This document shows, one piece after another, positions 1 to 9,755 of a stretch of 64,000 bases of DNA. Location: assembly GCF_021462525.1 (NCBI RefSeq), contig NZ_JAKEDT010000001.1:281177-345176 (forward strand), read 5' to 3'. The DNA is from Thermus caliditerrae (GTDB lineage: Bacteria; Deinococcota; Deinococci; Deinococcales; Thermaceae). The position numbers and the translations under genes are program-made. The notes beneath the pieces are model-generated. The model did not search any database. It was not told the origin of the DNA and saw only the letters and a list, made by a program, of their open reading frames with translations. How positions within the stretch are numbered: position 1 is the stretch's first letter; every line of letters starts with the position of its first letter.

Positions 1-431
1 AGACCACCCAAGCCTCCGTGGCCTCGGCGTAGAAGTCGGGCCGGTCGGGTACCTGGTTCCTCCCCGGCTTGAAGTGCAGGGTAGCCACCAGAGGAAAGCC
101 CCCCGCCTGGCGCACCCGGGCCTTCACCGCGAAGGCCGTACGCCCCGAGTCCCAAACGTCGTCCACCACCAAAACCCGCTTCCCGAAGAGCAGGGGATCT
201 GGGGGAAACTGGAGGAAAACAGGCTCGGGAAGGGTTCCTTCCCCCTCGTAGAACATCACCGCCGCGGTGAGGAGGTCCCGCCATCCCCAGGGCCTGGGCC
301 AAAAGGGCCGTGGGGATGAGACCGCCCCGGGCAATGCCCAGGAGGAGGTTCACCTCCTCCTCCCTAAGCCCCTCCGCTAGCCGCCGCACCAGGCCAAGGA
401 GCTCTTCCCAGGAAACGCGGTGGCGCTCCAT
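1..431 (-). pseudogene. Phosphoribosyltransferase, frameshifted and cut by window edge
   Basis: A type I phosphoribosyltransferase would move a phosphoribosyl group between PRPP and a nucleobase. The PRPP-binding signature VLVVDDVWDSGRTA is encoded near 135-175 on the minus strand. The gene starts with ATG at 429-431, sharing one base with the aspartokinase stop (TGATG), so the two are probably co-transcribed. The first 50 or so codons (MERHRVSWEELL...LAQALGM) are in one frame; the rest (RDLLTAAVMFYEG and the PRPP motif) is in another. Removing one base of the CC at about 281-282 joins them as LGMRDLLTAAV. No stop follows in the shifted frame before the edge, but that frame loses the PRPP motif. 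This is either a real pseudogene or a sequencing error. The substrate base cannot be told. Confidence 0.72.
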
Positions 432-916
432 CAGGGCTTGTCGAGCTCAAAGGCCTGGTGGACAGCCCTAAGCGCCGCCTCCGCGTACTGGGCAGGGATG
501 ATCACCGAGATGCGCACCTCGCTGGTGGCGATCATCTCGATGTTGGCCCCAGTGGAGGCCACCGCTTGGAACATCTTGGCGGGGATCTCCGGGGCCGAGG
601 CCAGCCCCACCCCCACGATGGACACCTTGGCGATGTCCGGGCGGAGGACCGCTTCACCCCCGATCTCAGCGAGCACCGGCTCCAAGGCCTCGAGGGCCTC
701 CTGGGCAAAGTCCTTCTTCACCGTGAAGGCCATTTGCTGCCGCGAGGGGTCGTGGCCGGGGACCCCCTGGATGATCATGTCCACGGCGATGCCCCTTTGG
801 GCCAGGGCCTGGAAGACCTTGGCCGCAATCCCAGGCTGGTCGGGAATGCCGATGAGCCCGATCTGGGCGTGGTCCAGGTCCAGGGCCGCGCCCGTCACCA
901 CCTTGCCCATTTCCAT
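431..916 (-). CDS. askB: Aspartokinase beta subunit from in-frame internal start
   Basis: An ATG at 914-916, codon 245 of the aspartokinase gene (MEMGKVVTG), is preceded by the strong ribosome site AAGGAGGT only four bases away. Translation from it gives a 161-residue product made of just the regulatory ACT domains. From established knowledge, T. thermophilus aspartokinase is alpha2-beta2 with an in-frame beta subunit of this kind; the ribosome site here supports the same arrangement. The ACT domains are expected to bind the feedback effector (threonine in T. thermophilus); that is inferred from the family. Confidence 0.8.
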   Translation of the reverse strand: MEMGKVVTGAALDLDHAQIGLIGIPDQPGIAAKVFQALAQRGIAVDMIIQGVPGHDPSRQQMAFTVKKDFAQEALEALEPVLAEIGGEAVLRPDIAKVSIVGVGLASAPEIPAKMFQAVASTGANIEMIATSEVRISVIIPAQYAEAALRAVHQAFELDKP

Positions 917-1648
917 GCTGACCTCCTTCACCAGGGTACCGGGGTTGTAGGAAAAGCTGGAGCGCACGTGGAGCACCACCCCGTAGCGCTTGGCGTAGTA
1001 CACCGCCCGGGGGTGGAGGACCCTGGCCCCCAAAGCGGCCATCTCCAGCATCTGGTCGTAGCCAATCACCTCAAGCTTCCGGGCCTCAGGGATCAGGTGG
1101 GGGTCGGTGGTGTAGACCCCCTCCGTGTCCGTGTAGATCTCGCACTCCTTAGCCCCCAGGGCGGCGGCGATGGCCACGGCGGTGGTGTCCGATCCTCCCC
1201 GGCCCAGGGTGGTGATCTCCCCCTCCGCCGTGGTGCCCATGAACCCGGCGATCACCGCCACATACCCCTCTTCCAAGGCCTGTTGGATACGGCTGGGGTC
1301 CACCTCGAGGATGCGGGCGTCCCCATAGCGCCCGTCGGTCCGGATGCCGATCTGGTGCTGCACAAAGCCCCGGGCAGGGATGCCCATGGCCCAAAGCTGC
1401 ATGGAAAGGAGGGCCACGGAAACCTGCTCCCCCGTGGTGGTGAGAAGGTCCAGCTCGCGAAAAGGGGGTCTCGGGTTCACCCGCTTGGCCAGGGCGATGA
1501 GCTCGTCCGTGGTGTGGCCCATGGCCGACACCACCACCGCAAGTTTATGCCCCTTCTCCCGGTAGTGGGCGATGCGCTGGGCCACCTTGTGGATGCGCTC
1601 CAGATCGCCCACCGAGGTGCCGCCATACTTCTGTACCACCAGGGCCAC
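431..1648 (-). CDS. ask: Aspartokinase, alpha subunit
   Basis: Phosphorylates L-aspartate with ATP, the first step of the aspartate pathway (Lys or DAP, Thr, Met). The 405-residue protein opens with the kinase motif KYGGTSVG (residues 7-14), has the GRGGSDTTA substrate loop at about 149-157, and carries two C-terminal ACT domains from about residue 260. The start is GTG, with the ribosome site AAAGGAGG a few bases upstream. The C-terminal 161 residues can also be made alone from an internal start (listed separately), as in the alpha2-beta2 enzyme of T. thermophilus. The frameshifted phosphoribosyltransferase gene follows with a one-base overlap; rsmC is divergent. Confidence 0.95.
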   Translation of the reverse strand: MALVVQKYGGTSVGDLERIHKVAQRIAHYREKGHKLAVVVSAMGHTTDELIALAKRVNPRPPFRELDLLTTTGEQVSVALLSMQLWAMGIPARGFVQHQIGIRTDGRYGDARILEVDPSRIQQALEEGYVAVIAGFMGTTAEGEITTLGRGGSDTTAVAIAAALGAKECEIYTDTEGVYTTDPHLIPEARKLEVIGYDQMLEMAALGARVLHPRAVYYAKRYGVVLHVRSSFSYNPGTLVKEVSMEMGKVVTGAALDLDHAQIGLIGIPDQPGIAAKVFQALAQRGIAVDMIIQGVPGHDPSRQQMAFTVKKDFAQEALEALEPVLAEIGGEAVLRPDIAKVSIVGVGLASAPEIPAKMFQAVASTGANIEMIATSEVRISVIIPAQYAEAALRAVHQAFELDKP

Positions 1649-1722
1649 GCTCGCCTCCTTTCCGCCCCAGGGGCGGTTTGAAGAGGAATATTATCACATT
1701 TGCCCTCTTTCCCCAAGCCCCG

Positions 1723-1728
1723 TATCCT
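1723..1728 (+). promoter_or_regulatory. -10 box for rsmC
   Basis: TATCCT lies eight bases before the GTG start of rsmC, so the transcript would be leaderless or nearly so. No good -35 hexamer is visible. Confidence 0.4.
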
Positions 1729-1736
1729 GGAGCGTT

Positions 1737-2884
1737 GTGGCCTTGACCCTAGCGGAGTACCACCGCCTCACCCCCCTGCCCCGGCCCGGGGGGGTCCTTT
1801 ACGTGAAGCCGGGGGCCCGGGGGTACCGGGACCCCATCTACGACCTCCTGCAGAAGACCGTGGCCCCCTTCGGGGAAAGGGCCTTGGACCTGAACCCAGG
1901 GGTGGGGTGGGCAAGCCTCCCCTTGGAGGGGAGGATGAACGTGGAGCGGCTGGAAACCTCGAGGGCTGCCTTCCGCTGCCTTTCGGCTAGCGGCCTAAGC
2001 GCCCACCTGGCCCCTCCCTGGGACGCGGAGGAGGGCGCCTACGACCTCGTGGTCCTGGCCCTCCCCGCGGGCCGGGGCACCGCCTACGTAGAGGCCGCCT
2101 TGGTGGCCGCCGCCCGGGCCCTAAGGATGGGCGGCCGGGTCTACCTGGCGGGGGACAAGAACAAGGGCTTTGAGCGCTACTTCAAGGAGGCCAAGGACCT
2201 CCTGGGCTACGGGGAGGTATTGCGGCGGGAGGGCCCGGTGCGGGTGGCCCTTCTGGAAAAGGAAAAGGAGGCCCCGCCCCTTCCCCCCCTCTGGCAGGGC
2301 TTCCGCGCCCGCCTCCTGGGGGAGGAATACGCCTTCTTCCACCTCCCCGGGGTCTTCTCCGCGGGCAAGGTGGACAAGGCCTCCCTCCTCCTCCTGGAGG
2401 CCCTCCTGGGGGAGATGGGCAAGGAGGGGGTGCGGGGCAAGGCCATCTTGGACCTGGGGGCGGGCTACGGGGCCCTCACCCTGCCCCTGGCCCGCCTGGG
2501 CGCCGAGGTGACCGCGGTGGAGGACGACCTGGTCTCGGTGCTTTCCCTCCAGAGGAGCCTGGAGGCCAACGGCCTCGCCGCCAGGGTGCTTCACTCCGAC
2601 GTGGACGAGGCCTTGACGGAGGAAGAGCGGTTTGACATGATAGTTACGAACCCCCCTTTTCACGTGGGGGGTGCGGTCATCCTGGATGTGGCCCAGGCCT
2701 TCGTGGAAGCGGCGGCGGCCCGGCTGAAGCCGGGCGGTGGGTTTTTGCTGGTGGCAAACCCCTTTCTCAAGTACGAAACCCTTCTGGAGGAGCGCTTCGG
2801 CGCTTTCAGGACCCTTTTGGTGAGGGAGTACAAGGTGCTCTTCGCGGAAAAGGGAAAGACCAGCCAGCGTGAGGGAGGTCGGCG

Positions 2885-2888
<4 letters not shown>
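1737..2888 (+). CDS. rsmC: 16S rRNA (guanine-N2)-methyltransferase, RsmC-like
   Basis: Predicted SAM-dependent methylase of G1207 in 16S rRNA. The 383-residue protein has two methyltransferase-like halves, as in RsmC. The N-terminal half is degenerate. The C-terminal half has the SAM loop [15 protein letters not shown] and the catalytic NPPF in [12 protein letters not shown] chose GTG 1737 because the resulting start ([14 protein letters not shown]) matches the T. thermophilus homologue as I recall it; the frame is open further upstream, but that would run into the aspartokinase promoter. Its stop overlaps the TTG start of sigA, so the two are likely co-transcribed. Confidence 0.9.
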
Positions 2889-4243
<1,355 letters not shown>

Positions 4244-4245
4244 TT

Positions 4246-4746
4246 TTAGCTTATTCCCAAGGGAAAGCGGGCCACCTCCTGGAGGTGGCCCTCCTCTTCA
4301 TCCCGCACCAAGGCCACTTCCTTCACCAAGAAGGAGCGCCTTGGGGGCGCGGGAAGCTCCTGCGCCAACCTCCTTGCCTCCTCCTCAGATAGCCCCAGGG
4401 CCAGGGTGATGTGGGGCAGGTAGCTGGGCCCTTCGATCTCCTTCAGGGGCGGGGCCAAGGGTTCCAGGGCGTGGTAGAGGCGCCGGAAGGGGGTGCCCCC
4501 GTAGGCCCTCAGGTAGACCACCCCCTGGGGAAAATACCCCCACCCCCCGAGGCGCAAGCGAAAGGGTGCGTGCCCCCGAAGAATGCCCGCAAGGGCAATC
4601 CTCAAGGCCTCCTCCTCATAGGGCCAGTCAAAGGGCTGGCGCAGGTTAAGGTGCGGAGGGCCGAAGCCCCTGATCCCGTGAAGAGCCTGAAGCTCCTCCA
4701 GGAAACGCCTCATGTCTTCCGGGGGCCACACCAACACCCCATACAC
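4246..4746 (-). CDS. 2H phosphoesterase / 2'-5' RNA ligase-like protein
   Basis: Member of the 2H phosphoesterase superfamily (LigT/ThpR type), which act on 2',3'-cyclic phosphate or 2'-5' RNA linkages. The two family histidine motifs are visible as HLNL near residue 32 and HITL near residue 115. I chose GTG at 4744-4746 (VYGVLVWPPEDM, about 166 residues). A longer reading from 4818 would overlap the upstream amidohydrolase by over 50 bases and adds residues unlike the family. It probably shares a transcript with the amidohydrolase, whose stop is 19 bases upstream. The true substrate is unknown. Confidence 0.82.
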   Translation of the reverse strand: MYGVLVWPPEDMRRFLEELQALHGIRGFGPPHLNLRQPFDWPYEEEALRIALAGILRGHAPFRLRLGGWGYFPQGVVYLRAYGGTPFRRLYHALEPLAPPLKEIEGPSYLPHITLALGLSEEEARRLAQELPAPPRRSFLVKEVALVRDEEEGHLQEVARFPLGIS

Positions 4747-4765
4747 GCCGCCAGTATACCGGGGT

Positions 4766-6142
4766 TCAAGAAAAGAGCTCCAACCTTCCCCGATACACCC
4801 GGCCCACGGGCCTTCCACCCTCCCACAAGGTGAGGTCGGCCCGCATCCCCGGCTCCAGGCGGCCGTAGTCTCCCCAGCCCGCTGCCCTCGAGGCCCCTTC
4901 CGTATGGGCCCAAAGCACCTCCTCGGGGGTCAGGCTCTCCTCCGGGGCAAGGGGATGGCGGGTGGCCGCGAGGAGGTTCCGGCCGTAATCCGGCTTGGCC
5001 ACGGGGGCATCGGAGCCGAAGGCCAAGGGCAACCCCGTGGCCCAGAGGCTCCGAAAGCGGAAGGCTTCCCCTGGGGGAAACCCATAAGCCCGCGCCAGGG
5101 CAGCGTCCTCCAGGAGGTGCAGGGGCTGCATGGAGAGGGCCAGGGGGAGGCCGGAAAAGAGGGAAAGAGCCCCGTCGCGCACGTGCTGCACATGCTCCAT
5201 CCTCAAGGTAAGGCCCTTCCGCCAGGCCAAGGAGGCAAGCTTGTGAAACACCCCCAGCACCGCCTCCACCGCCCGGGTACCGATGGCGTGCACCGCCAGG
5301 GTAAAGCCTGCCCTTAAGGCCTCCTCCCCTTCCTCCAAGATCTCCCCCTCCCGGTCCAGGGGCATGCCAAAGGAGCCCTCCGGATAGGGGTGGTGCATCC
5401 AGGCGGTGCGGCTCCCCAGGGCCCCATCAGCAAAGAACTTCACCCCAGCCAGGTGGAGGTCCCCATACCAGCCGGGCGTGCGTCCCCGCCAGGCCCCCCG
5501 GGGCAGGGCCCACCAGAGGCGCACGGGAAGCTCCATGGCCAGGGCCCAGTCCAGGGCTTCCGGCGGCTCATACCCCAGGGCGTGCACCGCGGTGTACCCC
5601 CGGCGGGCAAAGTCCTGAAGGCCCCGGGCCAGGTCCTGGGGCGAGGGCGGGGGCAGATGAGGGACGAGGAGCTCCTGGGCCCGCTCCAGGAGGTAGTAAG
5701 GCACCCCCTCGCTGTCCCGAAGGAAGCCGCCCCCCTGGGGGGCTTCCGTGCCCGGGCCCAGACCTGCCACCTCCGCCGCCTTGCGGTTGACCCAGGCGGA
5801 GTGGTGGTCCCGGCTGCGGAGGAAGACGGGGTTCTGCGGGGCCGCCCGGTCCAGAAGCCCCGGGGGTGGGGCCTTGGGAAAGAGAAACCCGGCCCCCTCC
5901 ACCCAGGCCCCGGGAGGCAGGCCCCGCGCCGCCTCCGCCACCCTGGCCGCCACCCTTTCCGGTTCCGTGAGCCCCGAAAGGTCCAGACCCCGGAGGGCCA
6001 TCCCCCAGTAAAGAGGGTGGGCGTGGGCGTCCTGGAGGCCGGGGGTGAGGCCCTCAAAGCGCAGGCTCTTGGCCCCATCCTCCACCTGGGCAATCCGCTC
6101 CCCCTCCACCAGGAAGCTCCTTTGGCCATCGGTGAGCCACAT
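4766..6142 (-). CDS. Amidohydrolase, YtcJ-like (amidohydrolase 3 family)
   Basis: Predicted cytoplasmic metal-dependent amidohydrolase, 458 residues. Visible metal-site motifs are GLTPGLQDAHAHP (HxH) near residue 35, the lysine region GVKFFADGALGSRTA near 235, histidines in LAVHAIG and MEHVQH near 290-320, and the aspartate in FGSDAPV near 375. The C-terminus rebuilds the small beta domain (GRLEPGMRADLTLW). The substrate is unknown; family members cleave N-substituted amides or cyclic ureides. It is divergent from the pentaheme cytochrome gene across about 80 bases. Confidence 0.85.
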   Translation of the reverse strand: MWLTDGQRSFLVEGERIAQVEDGAKSLRFEGLTPGLQDAHAHPLYWGMALRGLDLSGLTEPERVAARVAEAARGLPPGAWVEGAGFLFPKAPPPGLLDRAAPQNPVFLRSRDHHSAWVNRKAAEVAGLGPGTEAPQGGGFLRDSEGVPYYLLERAQELLVPHLPPPSPQDLARGLQDFARRGYTAVHALGYEPPEALDWALAMELPVRLWWALPRGAWRGRTPGWYGDLHLAGVKFFADGALGSRTAWMHHPYPEGSFGMPLDREGEILEEGEEALRAGFTLAVHAIGTRAVEAVLGVFHKLASLAWRKGLTLRMEHVQHVRDGALSLFSGLPLALSMQPLHLLEDAALARAYGFPPGEAFRFRSLWATGLPLAFGSDAPVAKPDYGRNLLAATRHPLAPEESLTPEEVLWAHTEGASRAAGWGDYGRLEPGMRADLTLWEGGRPVGRVYRGRLELFS

Positions 6143-6223
6143 GGTTCCAGCCTACAGGGACATATTACCCTTGACTATCTCCGTATCAGGGGTGTGAGCT
6201 AGAATCGGTAGGGAGGTGGCTTT

Positions 6224-7339
6224 ATGAAGAAAGTCCTACTGGCCCTTTTGGCCCTCGGCCTTATGGTGGCCTTCTCCAGTAAAGAGGCCATCCAGAAGGA
6301 ATGGGAGCAAAGCGCCCACAACAACGGGGTCATGGGGGCCAAAACCCTAAGTGCGGCCACGGTGGAGGCCCGGGCCGAGAGCGCGGCCCACTGCGCCCGC
6401 TGCCACAGCGAGCAGGGCTTTGTGGCCTGGCTGGACCAGCTCAAGAAGGGCAACCCCGGCAACCTGGTGGGCCCGGACGGCAAGCCCGCCACCGTGGAGT
6501 ACCTGAAGGGCCTCGGCCTCACCAAGGACCAGGTCAAGCCCATCACCTGCCAGACCTGCCACGACGAGGATGGCGATCTGCGCCTGGTCCACGACACCCC
6601 CATGCTCCCCTCGGGCTTCAAGGCCACCGCCGTGGGGAACGCCGCCTTGTGCATCACCTGCCACAACTCCCGCAATGGCCGCATCACCTGGAACGCCGAG
6701 GACCCAGGCCGCTACACCTACCCCCACGCCTCGAGCCAGGGGGACGTGATCTTGGGTAAGAACGCCTTCTTCGTGGACGACACCAAGGAGTGGCCCAACC
6801 CCCACGCTTTCTTCACCGGCAACGCCTGCTCCACCTGCCACATGAGCTTGGCAGGAACCGGGGACTACTCCAGCCACACCTTCAAAGCCCCGGAAAACCT
6901 CTGCGCCTCCTGCCACGGGGCCAAGTACACCCAGGAGATGGTCCAGGAGAACACCGAGCACCTGCTCTCCCTCCTGCGCAGCAAGGTGAACGCCCGGGTG
7001 CTGGCGGTGCGGGACCGCATCAAGACCGTGCGGGCCTACAACCCCGAAAACGGCCAGTTCACCCCCAACACCCCGGTGACGTCTCCCGTCTACCGGGTGG
7101 ACATCCTCTCCATCGCCGGGCAGATCGCCTTCAAGATGACCCTCACCGACGGCACGGTGCTCTACAGCCAGCTGGGCGATATTAAGGACGATAAGGGGCA
7201 ACCCGTCTTCGCCACCAAGGATCCCATCGTGCGGGCCAGCTGGAACTATCTGTTGATCGAAAACGACGGCTCCAAGGGTGTGCACAACCCCACCTACACC
7301 CGGGCGGTGCTTCTGGCCACGCTGAACGCCCTGCAATAA
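6224..7339 (+). CDS. Exported pentaheme cytochrome c
   Basis: 371 residues beginning with a signal peptide (MKKVLLALLALGLMVAFSS), so it acts outside the cytoplasmic membrane. Five c-type heme sites CxxCH are visible: CARCH (57-61), CQTCH (109-113), CITCH (143-147), CSTCH (202-206) and CASCH (227-231). Further histidines in the first 230 residues (AHNN, VHDTP, PHASS, NPHAF, SSHTF) could be distal ligands. The last 130 residues have no heme motif and look like an extra beta-rich domain. The start ATG follows the ribosome site GGGAGGTGG. It is probably an electron carrier or a multiheme reductase; I cannot name the substrate. A terminator follows, so it is likely monocistronic. Confidence 0.85.
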   Translation: MKKVLLALLALGLMVAFSSKEAIQKEWEQSAHNNGVMGAKTLSAATVEARAESAAHCARCHSEQGFVAWLDQLKKGNPGNLVGPDGKPATVEYLKGLGLTKDQVKPITCQTCHDEDGDLRLVHDTPMLPSGFKATAVGNAALCITCHNSRNGRITWNAEDPGRYTYPHASSQGDVILGKNAFFVDDTKEWPNPHAFFTGNACSTCHMSLAGTGDYSSHTFKAPENLCASCHGAKYTQEMVQENTEHLLSLLRSKVNARVLAVRDRIKTVRAYNPENGQFTPNTPVTSPVYRVDILSIAGQIAFKMTLTDGTVLYSQLGDIKDDKGQPVFATKDPIVRASWNYLLIENDGSKGVHNPTYTRAVLLATLNALQ

Positions 7340-7355
7340 GGGGATGACCGGCCAG

Positions 7356-7384
7356 GCCCCGGGGGAGCCAACCCCCGGGGCTTT
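7356..7384 (+). terminator. Rho-independent terminator after the pentaheme cytochrome
   Basis: Perfect 10-bp GC stem (GCCCCGGGGG with CCCCCGGGGC, six-base loop) followed by TTT. Confidence 0.75.
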
Positions 7385-7388
7385 CCCG

Positions 7389-7394
7389 TAACAT
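7389..7394 (+). promoter_or_regulatory. -10 box for the Nudix gene
   Basis: TAACAT lies six bases before the GTG start, directly after the upstream terminator, giving a leaderless transcript. Confidence 0.4.
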
Positions 7395-7400
7395 GGGAAC

Positions 7401-7889
7401 GTGAGCCGCACCTACTTGTACCGGGGCCGCATCCTCAACCTGGCCCTGGAAGGCCGTTACGAGATCGTGGAGCACAAGCCTGCGGTGGCTGTCATCGCCG
7501 TCCAGGACGGGAAGATGCTCTTTGTGCGCCAGCACCGCCCAGCGGTGGGGCTCACCCCCTTGGAGATCCCCGCAGGGCTTATTGAACCCGGGGAAGATCC
7601 CCTGGAGGCCGCTAGGCGGGAGCTAGCCGAGGAAACGGGCCTTTCCGGGGACCTCACTCCCCTCTTCAGCTACTACGTCTCCCCCGGCTTCACCGACGAG
7701 AAGACCTACGTCTATTTGGCAGAAAACCTCAAGGAGGCTCCCGCCGACCCGGACGAGGACGAGGCCATCGAGGTGGTATGGCTGGAGCCGGAAAAGGCCC
7801 TGGAGCTTCACCGGAAAGGCGAAGCCGAGTTCTCCGCCACCGGGATCGTGGGCATCCTCTACTACCATGCTTTTCTCCGAGGTCGCTGA
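7401..7889 (+). CDS. ndx4: ADP-ribose pyrophosphatase, Nudix family
   Basis: Hydrolyses ADP-ribose to AMP and ribose 5-phosphate with Mg2+. The 162-residue protein has a complete Nudix box (GLIEPGEDPLEAARRELAEE followed by TGL) near residues 56-78 with the catalytic REL..EE. It closely resembles T. thermophilus Ndx4, a characterised ADP-ribose pyrophosphatase, hence the symbol. GTG start, leaderless. Its 3' end overlaps ribF by 23 bases in another frame, so the two form an operon. Both concern nucleotide cofactors. Confidence 0.9.
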   Translation: MSRTYLYRGRILNLALEGRYEIVEHKPAVAVIAVQDGKMLFVRQHRPAVGLTPLEIPAGLIEPGEDPLEAARRELAEETGLSGDLTPLFSYYVSPGFTDEKTYVYLAENLKEAPADPDEDEAIEVVWLEPEKALELHRKGEAEFSATGIVGILYYHAFLRGR

Positions 7890-8751
7890 CGTCCCTAAGG
7901 GGCCCAAGGTGGTGGCCGTGGGCTCCTTTGACGGGGTACACCTGGGCCACCAGCACCTCCTAAGGCAGGCCCTGGCCGAGGCCAAGGCCTTGCGGGTGCC
8001 CCTCTTGGTCTACACCTTTGACCCTCCCACCAAGGTCTTCACCCGGGGGGAGGGGTTCCTCATGGACCTCACGGAAAAGGTGGAGGCCCTGAAGGCCCTG
8101 GGGGTGGAGCTCATCCTGGCGGTGCCCTTCAACGAAACCTTCGCCCGCAGGGGGGCGGGGGAGTTCCTGGAGGACCTAAGGGCTTTGCAGGCCAGCCGCA
8201 TCTACGTGGGGGAAGACTTCCGCTTCGGCCAGGGCCGGGGGGGAAGCCCCGAGGACCTGGCCCAGGTGGCCCCGGTACGGGTGGTGCCCCTCCTCAGCCT
8301 GGGGGGAGAACCGGTGAAGTCCAGCCGCATCCGCGCCCTTCTCCTTGAGGGCAAGGTGGAGGAGGCCCGCCACCTCCTGGGCCAGCCCTATGGGGCCTAC
8401 GGGGTGGTGGTGGGTGGGGAAAAGGTGGGACGCAAGCTCTCCTTCCCCACCGCTAACCTGGCCGTTCACCCCCAGAAGGTGCTCCCTCCGGGGGTGTTCG
8501 CGGTAGAGGCTAGCGGCGCCTTCGGGCGCTACAAGGGCGTGGCCAACGTGGGCACCAGGCCCACCCTCGGGGGGAGCGAGCGGCGCCTCGAGGTCCACCT
8601 CCTGGGCTTCGCCGGGGAGCTCTACGGGGAGGAGGTGCACCTTACCTTCCTGAAGCGCCTCCGGGAGGAAAGGCGCTTCCCAAGCCTGGAGGCGCTGAAG
8701 GCCCAGATCGCCGAGGACGTAGCGGCCGCCCGGGCCTACTTCGGGCTCTAG
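7867..8751 (+). CDS. ribF: Bifunctional riboflavin kinase / FAD synthetase
   Basis: Converts riboflavin to FMN and then FAD. The 294-residue protein has the N-terminal nucleotidyltransferase domain (GSFDGVHLGHQHLL near residue 18, later SSRIR) and the C-terminal flavokinase domain (LSFPTANL near residue 195, and LEVHLLGF, the acidic region of the family). The ATG lies inside the Nudix gene, which covers it by 23 bases. FAD and FMN supply serves the flavoenzymes here, including Nqo1. I see no FMN riboswitch. Confidence 0.95.
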   Translation: MLFSEVADVPKGPKVVAVGSFDGVHLGHQHLLRQALAEAKALRVPLLVYTFDPPTKVFTRGEGFLMDLTEKVEALKALGVELILAVPFNETFARRGAGEFLEDLRALQASRIYVGEDFRFGQGRGGSPEDLAQVAPVRVVPLLSLGGEPVKSSRIRALLLEGKVEEARHLLGQPYGAYGVVVGGEKVGRKLSFPTANLAVHPQKVLPPGVFAVEASGAFGRYKGVANVGTRPTLGGSERRLEVHLLGFAGELYGEEVHLTFLKRLREERRFPSLEALKAQIAEDVAAARAYFGL

Positions 8752-8777
8752 GGACACCCCTCCCCCGCTTGGGCGCA

Positions 8778-8783
8778 TAAGCT
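8778..8783 (+). promoter_or_regulatory. -10 box for the sensor kinase gene
   Basis: TAAGCT lies six bases before the ATG at 8790, giving a leaderless transcript. No clear -35. Confidence 0.35.
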
Positions 8784-8789
8784 GAAGGC

Positions 8790-9755
8790 ATGGACTGCCT
8801 GCGCCTGGCCGAGGCGCTCTTGGAGGCCAGGGGGCGGCAGGAGGTCTTCCGCCGGGCCCTGGCCGCTCTGGAGGAGGCCGGGGTCATACGCTGCGGCGAG
8901 GCCTACTGGGTGGGCGAAGGCTTAAGCCTCTTCCAGATGCAGGCCTGCCGCACCACCTGCCCCCTGGTGGCCCGCTCCCGCGCCCTGGCGGAGGAGGCCC
9001 TGAGGCGGGGGGAAAAGGTAGAGGAAGGGCCTTTCGTGGCCTTACCCGTGCACCAGGGAGCGAAGACCCTGGCGGTGGTGGTCCTGAGCCTGGAAGAGGG
9101 GCAGAAGCCTCCCGAGGCCCTCCCCGCCCTCCTCCTCCTGGCCCTGAAGCGCCCGGGGATGGAGCTGGCGGGCAGGCTCCTCACCGCCCAGGAGGAGGAG
9201 AGGCGCCGGGTGGGCCGGGAGCTCCACGACGGGGTGGGAAGCCTCCTCACCGCCGCCCTCCTCACCCTGAAGGTGGCGGAGAAGCGCCCCGAGAAGCTCC
9301 TTGAGGCCAGGAAGCGGGTAGCGGAGGCCCTGGAGGAGGTACGCAGGCTTTCCCGGGAGCTGCGCATGCCCCTCCTGGACGACCTGGGCTTGAAGGAAGC
9401 CCTGGCCCGCTACCTGGAAACCTACGCCAAGAGCGGCCTGCACGTGGAAGCCCACCTGGAGGTGCCCCCGCTGCCCAAGGAGAAAGAGGTGGCCCTCTTC
9501 CGGGTGGTGCAGGAAGCCCTCACCAACGTCCTGCGCCACGCCAAGGCCCAGAAGGTGCGGGTGCGCCTTTGGCGGGAAGGGGATCGGCTTTTCGGAGTGG
9601 TGAAGGACGACGGGGTGGGCTTTGACCCGGAGAAGACCCCAGCCTCCGTGGGACTTTTGGGCATGCAAGAGCGCATTCAAAGCCTGGGAGGAAGCTTCCT
9701 GGTCCACGCCGCTCCGGGGCAGGGGACACGGGTGGAGTTCGGGGTGCCCCTATGA
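8790..9755 (+). CDS. Soluble NarX/DegS-type sensor histidine kinase with cysteine-containing sensor domain
   Basis: 321 residues with no membrane segment, so the signal is read in the cytoplasm. The N-terminal 130 residues look like a GAF-type sensor with cysteines at 3 and about 34 and a CRTTC motif near 53-57, which could bind metal or Fe-S or react with a redox or sulfur signal. Then comes the HisKA_3 dimerisation domain with the phospho-histidine in ELHDGVGSLL near residue 148, and an HATPase domain (N-box VVQEALTNVLRHA, G-box DDGVGFDP, GLLGMQERI). The response regulator overlaps it by four bases (ATGA). Polysulfide reductase genes follow, so control of sulfur respiration is likely but inferred. 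Confidence 0.88.
   Translation: MDCLRLAEALLEARGRQEVFRRALAALEEAGVIRCGEAYWVGEGLSLFQMQACRTTCPLVARSRALAEEALRRGEKVEEGPFVALPVHQGAKTLAVVVLSLEEGQKPPEALPALLLLALKRPGMELAGRLLTAQEEERRRVGRELHDGVGSLLTAALLTLKVAEKRPEKLLEARKRVAEALEEVRRLSRELRMPLLDDLGLKEALARYLETYAKSGLHVEAHLEVPPLPKEKEVALFRVVQEALTNVLRHAKAQKVRVRLWREGDRLFGVVKDDGVGFDPEKTPASVGLLGMQERIQSLGGSFLVHAAPGQGTRVEFGVPL

Noticed and set aside
458-1681. Long plus-strand frame of 407 codons opposite aspartokinase
   Set aside because: It is antisense to a gene with clear catalytic motifs; its translation is rich in G, H, P and R, as expected for a GC-rich shadow.
7840-7900. FMN riboswitch before ribF
   Set aside because: ribF starts inside the Nudix gene and there is no leader to hold one.
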